Shown here one piece after another: positions 58,816 through 64,000 of a stretch of 64,000 bases of DNA (its first letter is position 1; every line of letters starts with the position of its first letter). The position numbers and the translations under genes were made by a program. The stretch is from Conoideocrella luteorostrata (lineage: Eukaryota > Ascomycota > Sordariomycetes > Hypocreales > Clavicipitaceae): the NCBI GenBank assembly GCA_032433595.1, contig JASWJB010000002.1, positions 186,001-250,000 on the forward strand, in the 5' to 3' direction. The notes under the pieces are model-generated. The model was not told the origin of the DNA. It made no database searches and worked only from the letters and a program-made list of their open reading frames with translations.

Positions 58816-60187
58816 ATGAGAGCTGCGGTAAAGATGGTATCTAATATCTCTTCGTCTCCAGCTCTCACGTTTGAGCTCGTGGCGCGCTGCTCCGTAAGTG
58901 TTTGACATGAAAGACGAAATTTTGTCACCTCCCAATTACGACTGCCACCAACTAATACCTCGTAAAAGACGACCCGAGCTCGAGCGTCCAATCTGACCTT
59001 GCCACATGGTCCTGTGCAGCTTCCCATGTTCATGCCAGTAGCCACACAAGCTTCACTAAAGGGAATTACACCGCAGCAACTAGAGGAAACGGGCTGCACG
59101 CTATGTTTGAACAACACATATCATTTGGGCCTGAAGCCTGGTCAAGAAGTCCTCGAAGCAGTAGGCGGAGCTCATAAACTACAGGGCTGGAACCATAATA
59201 TTTTGACTGACAGCGGAGGGTAGGTGAACTGCTGCACGCCGTGTTGTGAAGTGCGCTGCTAACTCTCATAATAGTTTTCAGATGGTCAGTTTACTCAAGC
59301 TGGCCAAAATCACAGAAGAAGGTGTCCGGTTCTTGAGTCCGCACGATGGATCGCCCATGCTCCTAACACCAGAGCACTCCATATCCCTGCAAAATAGCAT
59401 CGGAAGCGATATCATCATGCAGCTCGATGATGTACTTGTCACAACCTCACCAGACAAGGCTCGCATGCGTGAGGCCATGGAACGCAGCGTCCGCTGGCTG
59501 GACAGATGTATAGATGCACACAAGAAGCCCCATAGCCAGAACCTCTTCTGCATCATACAAGGCGGCCTGGACCTCGACATGCGCCGGGAATGCTGTAAGG
59601 AAATGATAGCGAGAGATACCCCCGGCATCGCCATCGGCGGACTCAGCGGAGGCGAAGCAAAAGACGACTACTGCCGTGTTGTCGAGACCTGTACGGCTCT
59701 ATTACCTGACTTGAAACCTAGATATGTCATGGGCATTGGCTATCCCGAGGATCTGGTTGTTAGTGTGGCCCTTGGAGCCGACATGTTTGACTGCGTGTGG
59801 CCCACCCGAACTGCTAGATTCGGCAATGCCGTCACTAAGCATGGCGTTTTGAACATTCGAAATGCGAGATACGCAAATGATTTTGGACCTATAGAGCCGG
59901 GATGTGGTTGTATGTGCTGTAGACAAGGGGAGGAGGGGATGGGCGTCACCAGGGCATACGTGCATCACAATACCTCCAAGGAGACAGTTTCTGCGCATCT
60001 GTTGACGATTCATAACGTCTGGTATCAGCTCAACCTGATGAGAGAAGTGCGCCAATCTATTATTGAGGATCGCTTCCCTGCGTATGTCCAGCAATTCTTT
60101 GCTAATCTATACGATGATAAAGCGGATTATCCTGGTTGGGCCGTGGAGACGTTGCGCCGCGTCAATATAGACTTACAGGAAACATGA
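58816..60187 (+). CDS. QTRT1: Queuine tRNA-ribosyltransferase catalytic subunit
   Basis: Three exons: 58816-58893, 58969-59219, 59275-60187, giving 413 aa; an in-frame ATG at 58834 is an alternative start. It exchanges guanine 34 for queuine in GUN-anticodon tRNAs (Tyr, His, Asn, Asp). Visible catalytic features: D107 in LTDSGGFQMVSL, the nucleophile D282 in MFDCVWPTRTARFGNA, and GIAIGGLSGGE for substrate binding. The zinc site is C320-x-C322-x2-C325 with H351. The exon junctions restore RCS-TTRARA and DSGG-FQM exactly. Eukaryotic enzymes work as a heterodimer with QTRT2, which is not in this window. Fungi cannot make queuine, so the gene implies salvage from the environment. It converges on the Zn2Cys6 gene. 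Confidence 0.96.
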
Positions 60188-61161
60188 TAAATAGTAGGTA
60201 GACATAGACAATGCAAAAAAGTTGAGAACTTATACCAGGAACAGAGAAGCTGATGAAAACCGCCACACATGGTCTTTCATGTGTTGGCGTGCAAATGACA
60301 TGTGTTTCAATGCAAGGCTTGGAGCTTATCAGATCTGGAGCTATCAATCTTGCCTGACACTGAGTTGACCTTCCATTATTGTATAAGTTCTACAATGAAC
60401 CAACATACAAAATCTTCTCAGTGTAATATTTCAAGTTATCCATCTTAGATTTTATTACCCAAAATTCTTAGTGCGCCAACCTGCATGTATCGTGCCAATT
60501 TTGAGGGAAAATGTAGCCATTGCAGAGCTCATTAAAATGAAACAAAACTGACTCCTAGAGTACTGTATTATATTCTGGTGTGCCAAGCTTGCGCGAGTTG
60601 TGCGTATTGTTGCGCTGCGTGGCGTGGTCTGCCATGTTTGTGTCGAGAGATGGAAATGTACCGGCCGTCCACGACTGCAATATCGCGTTGCATGTTTCCC
60701 CAGTCATTTTCAGTAATTGGGCCGGCTTCTGCTCCTGTAATACCATGATGTGACTGCATTTGTGATCATTATGATCATCAATAGATGCGGATTCCGCCCA
60801 TCTTCGTCGATGACCTGCAACAAGGATTTGCACCCTATATCTGCTCGTAGGGTTCTTCACGGTGACGCTGCTGTGAGATAGCCTATAAACAGAGATATTT
60901 ATCGCATAATGGTACAGGAGTTGCGTCCATGCAGGCTCCGGAGTAGGCCGTTGCTGCGCAATGTGCATGCCTTGCATTGCCGAAGGGGTCAACCTTTGTT
61001 CTAACTGACAGGCGGCAGTCCAAGGTTACGAGACACGAATTGCCGACTTCCGCATGGTTTTTACTGTCCAGGGAATTCTTCCAAGTTGCGGTGCACGTAT
61101 GCTTGAGAGGCCGCGACGTCATTGCCAAGCCAATGCTTCTAACGGATCAATCATTTGCGAC
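60188..61161. other. Convergent 3' region of TGT and the Zn2Cys6 gene
   Basis: No gene supported. A 145-codon minus frame at 60992-60555 has no recognisable domain. Confidence 0.5.
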
Positions 61162-62496
61162 TCAAGGCGACAGGAGGTAACGGCCATCGCTGTTCTCAAG
61201 CGTATCGCAGTACTGCTTAATCCATTCGCCGTATGGCTTATATTTAGGTGGCAAGCGCTTAAGTAAGTTTCTTGCCCATGAAATTATGACTTGCTTCCTA
61301 CCAGAAAACTTGAGCTGCTCAGAAGACGAAACACAGAAGGGACCAAGTACATAGTCGACCAAGAACATGTGAACGATGAGTAACTGAGCAAGATAGTTTT
61401 CCGGGCTGATAAAAGCTTGGAAGTCTTCATTGGTGAAGAAGCAATGTGCCCTCCACAATGTGGCATGCGCCTTCCAGGCTAACAAACATCGTTTAGCCAA
61501 TATGAACGCACACAAGGTCTTGGGAACACTTACCTTCAAGAGATGAAACGCGCAGGGCTTCGATGGCATTTAAAATACACTGAAAGTATTGAAGTTCATA
61601 TGGCTTCTCGCATAGTGGCTTGACTTTGTTCACCGATGCAAGAAACTCATTGGGTATTTGGAAATTCTTTGGCTCCTCGCTGACAATGTGGGAGAGCGCC
61701 TGGTCATGGCTTTCATTGGTAAAGGAGATGAACAAGGACGACTCGTGACAGGGAATGACGAATGCCCAAACCAGTGCGCCAGCTCTGGTTATGGTCAGAT
61801 ATTCGGTCATGCCATCGGGTAATAGAGACGTCTGAGTGGCCAAGCAAATGACTGCCGCGAACAAAGCGTCTGCTGTATCAGCATCCTTTGGCGGAGCGAT
61901 AAATTGTTCATTAATCAACTTGATGGCAGTGACACGATGATTCAGAGCCTGTGAAGTGTAGTCGACACTTCCATGTTGGGTCAGATGAGAGGCTCCAAGG
62001 GCCAGGACGGCATTAGCAAGGCATTCAGACTAGACCGAATTGTCAGCCCATAGCCGTTCTAAGTTTGATTGAAGCCCAAGATACGCACTTGATGCGACAT
62101 TGCGGCGCATTGCGCCCACACCTTGTCAGCCCGTATGGGTATGGTAGGGAAAGCACCTGTGAGGAACTGATGGTAGAAACGAAGATCTTCCAATGACAGA
62201 ACCGAGGGACTAGGCCGGACAGGTCCAGACAGTGCCGTCCCCGAGGTGGTACTGGGGTAGTTACAGGTAAGGCCCAGTCGACGACATGGGGAGCAAGATG
62301 GACGCAGCTCGTTGCATTTGATCCTCCTGCGTTTGCAATGGAAGCATCCTAACCGTGATTTAAAGTGGCCACGTCGACTCAACGGTTGGCGACTGCTCCC
62401 GGCTGGGGTTTCCACGGTCTGATCGTCAATACTCGAAGGGTTGTTGTGAGACTCGGACGATGAGCTGTCTGAGCTGTTTGAGTCGATGTGCTTCAT
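61162..62496 (-). CDS. Zn2Cys6 fungal transcription factor
   Basis: Three exons: 62496-62089, 62029-61534, 61478-61162, giving 406 aa. After a Ser/Asn-rich leader, a basic SRRGHFKSRLG precedes the binuclear zinc cluster, with cysteines at 51, 54, 61, 68, 71 and 78 (spacing 2-6-6-2-6), the Gal4-type DNA-binding fold. The linker is followed by LEDLRFYHQFLTGAFPTIP and KVWAQCAAMSHQ, then SECLANAVLALGASHL, VTAIKLINEQF, YLTITRAGALVWAF and WRAHCFFTNEDFQ. This arrangement fits the Upc2/DUF3468 (Fungal_trans_2) class of short regulators, often involved in sterol or secondary metabolism, but its targets cannot be told. No metabolic cluster is visible beside it. The start is the first ATG; the frame above opens at GTG. 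Confidence 0.88.
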
Positions 62497-63954
62497 GTTG
62501 ACTTTGGCCTGATGAAGGTTGCTACGCACTGAGCACCCGGAACCGCTTCTGTCAGCCGAACATTCCCATGCATATCCGAGTCATGCAGACCCGGGTAGCA
62601 TATATGCACCTTGAACAAGAAGGGATTTCAGGCGCTGCGCTTGTCGGCAGGATCAAAAACGTCTTGCTATCACCAATAGATGGGCAAACTGAGAGCTTCG
62701 CTGCGACAGTGACGATACAACGTCGACCGACGAAGGGCTAAGCGCTGACTCACGTGACCGAATCCTTCTTGAACTTGGGTTGCAACTGCCGAGGAACGAT
62801 CGACCAAGCTGTCCAGCCTCTATTCATTATGATATAGAGTTTATAATGTGTCTTTGTTACTTCATTTAGAGCCCGCCATATTCCGTGCAGAGAGAACGTG
62901 TTGTAGCGTCAGCTGCTGCTAAAATTCAGGCCTGCTAGTCAATGGGGCACCTGCGACGGCCAATCTCGTGCGACTGCTCAGACCGGGTTGGTCCCTAGGG
63001 CTGGCTATTGCAGCCGGAGTCTACAATCTACAATACGAACCGCTTGCTTTTTGTGATACAGAAACGAATTGTTCGCTCTGAAGGCTCAGAGTCTGGTGCC
63101 GTTGCCCATCAGTCCGAAGCGGCATTTTACGGCACTTGGGATGACTTCGTCTGGAACGAGTGCGGGGGAAGGCGGAGACAGGATCTGGACCCAACGAGTC
63201 CGTCCATCTGAGATGCTTTGTGGCCTCGCGTTTAATGGGGATAACCAAAAAAAAGAGGGAAAAAGAAACTAGCCTTGTTATCTCCAGTTGGATAAAGCTC
63301 GTCTTCATAAGTGTACTGGGGTTTCTGTCTCTATTAATGCTATTCTACTCTGTACAAAGGTGGGAGAAAAGAGAGCATAATGCGGTAGGAATGCTGGAGA
63401 ATAGCGATGCTGGGCACCTGGAAATGTGTAGAAATGGTTACCTATTCGCGGTACGGAGTACTTGTCCGTGGATCCTTTCACCCCAGTCTGCAGTCTCTGC
63501 CGGATCTTCAACGAACCAACTTCAAACGGGCCATGAGCCAACAGGGCTATCGATACACCACCGTGGCCAAAGCATAGTATAAAAAACACGTATAATAAGA
63601 AACATTCAAGCGGCACTCCATATTATATGTTATTATTTCTGTATTTATTATTGGATGCTGTTGTTTACGCCCACCTTACGGTACATCACTTACACGTGAC
63701 CCACTCCCTGTCGCGAGCATGTCAGACGCGGTCCCCTGTTCTTGTAGTGGGCCATCCCGGGGTCTGGTCGCAATTAGCCAACCCATGGACTTAATAAAAA
63801 CAAACACAAAGCAGCTCTCGGTTCGTCCACCCCCCCCCTTTGTTTGAGTAAAACTTCATATTCCAGCACTATCGCGGATAGAGCTTTTCTCTTCGACGTC
63901 CTCTCGAAAGTGTGCCAATCGTCTCATGCGTCGTCGTCGTCGTAGTCTAGAGTA
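62497..63954. other. Intergenic region
   Basis: No gene supported. Includes a TACGGAGTA copy at 63451-63461 and a C-run near 63830. The right end is the leader of the CDS starting at 63955. Confidence 0.5.
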
Positions 63955-64000
63955 ATGTCATTTCCCGGTCAAGGGTCGCTACCCCAACGGCGAAGGTCAA
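63955..64000 (+). CDS. Start of a CDS cut by the window edge
   Basis: An ATG at 63955 opens a frame reading MSFPGQGSLPQRRRS to the window end, after a pyrimidine-rich leader (cttttctcttcgacgtcctctcg). The Arg-rich end and leader composition look like a real start, but only 15 codons are visible, so the product cannot be named. Confidence 0.35.
   Translation, partial: MSFPGQGSLPQRRRS

Noticed and set aside
61162..62496. Zn2Cys6 regulator as part of a secondary-metabolite cluster
   Set aside because: No synthase, oxidase or transporter is visible within the window on either side; its neighbour is a tRNA-modifying enzyme.
1..64000. CRISPR arrays, insertion sequences or phage genes
   Set aside because: No regularly spaced repeats, transposase frames or viral structural genes were seen; the sequence is eukaryotic with spliceosomal introns.

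Overview
The window is nuclear DNA from a filamentous ascomycete. The evidence is short spliceosomal introns (mostly about 50-130 nt) with gtaagt/gtatgt-type donors and tag/cag acceptors. It also carries fungal gene families: Zn2Cys6 regulator, BBC1, fused EGT1, CSC1/OSCA-type channel, MRP51. Protein content suggests Pezizomycotina, probably Sordariomycetes and perhaps Hypocreales; the class and order are inference. I see no viral, plasmid or bacterial replicon features.

Layout, left to right. 1-5.2 kb: gene-poor. 5.2-6.2 kb (+): secreted PI-PLC-X-type phosphodiesterase. 7.1-10.3 kb (-): large single-pass kelch membrane protein. 12.4-15.3 kb (-): five-exon CSC1/OSCA/TMEM63-type channel. 15.3-21.4 kb: gene desert. 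21.4-22.6 kb (+): PflX-like radical SAM protein. 23.2-24.1 kb (+): unrecognised coiled-coil protein. 24.4-25.2 kb (-): NECAP-like endocytic protein, divergent from eIF2B-alpha (25.8-27.0 kb, +). 27.5-30.8 kb (-): EGT1, ergothioneine synthase, in ten exons. 31-36 kb: gene-poor, with a decayed nitronate monooxygenase pseudogene and an intron-containing tRNA-Ala(AGC). 36.2-37.9 kb (+): senescence/spartin-domain protein. 38.6-40.9 kb (+): gamma-tubulin complex component GCP4. 41.3-42.9 kb (-): 499-aa protein with a possible tubby-like C-terminus. 42.9-49.5 kb: second gene desert. 49.5-53.2 kb (-): BBC1. 54.6-55.4 kb (+): RTR1. 55.9-56.6 kb (-): RPS17. 57.1-58.5 kb (-): MRP51, divergent from the tRNA-guanine transglycosylase (58.8-60.2 kb, +). 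61.2-62.5 kb (-): Zn2Cys6 regulator. A last CDS begins at about 63,955 and leaves the window.

Most genes are housekeeping: translation and its control (eIF2B-alpha, RPS17, MRP51, TGT, tRNA-Ala, RTR1), cortical actin and endocytosis (BBC1, NECAP), microtubule nucleation (GCP4), membrane physiology and stress (CSC1, kelch protein, EGT1). They do not form an evident biosynthetic cluster. Exon models were built by hand from splice signals. Each multi-exon model sums to a whole number of codons and reads through its junctions in frame.

The most interesting non-genic signal is a short motif, TACGGAGTA / TACTCCGTA, often tandem or inverted. It recurs at 20 or more intergenic places and I did not notice it in exons. 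Other points worth a look are two consecutive micro-exons (14 and 22 nt) in EGT1, a triple tandem acceptor in eIF2B-alpha, the decayed nitronate monooxygenase, and the PflX-like radical SAM enzyme. I found no convincing new multi-gene system.
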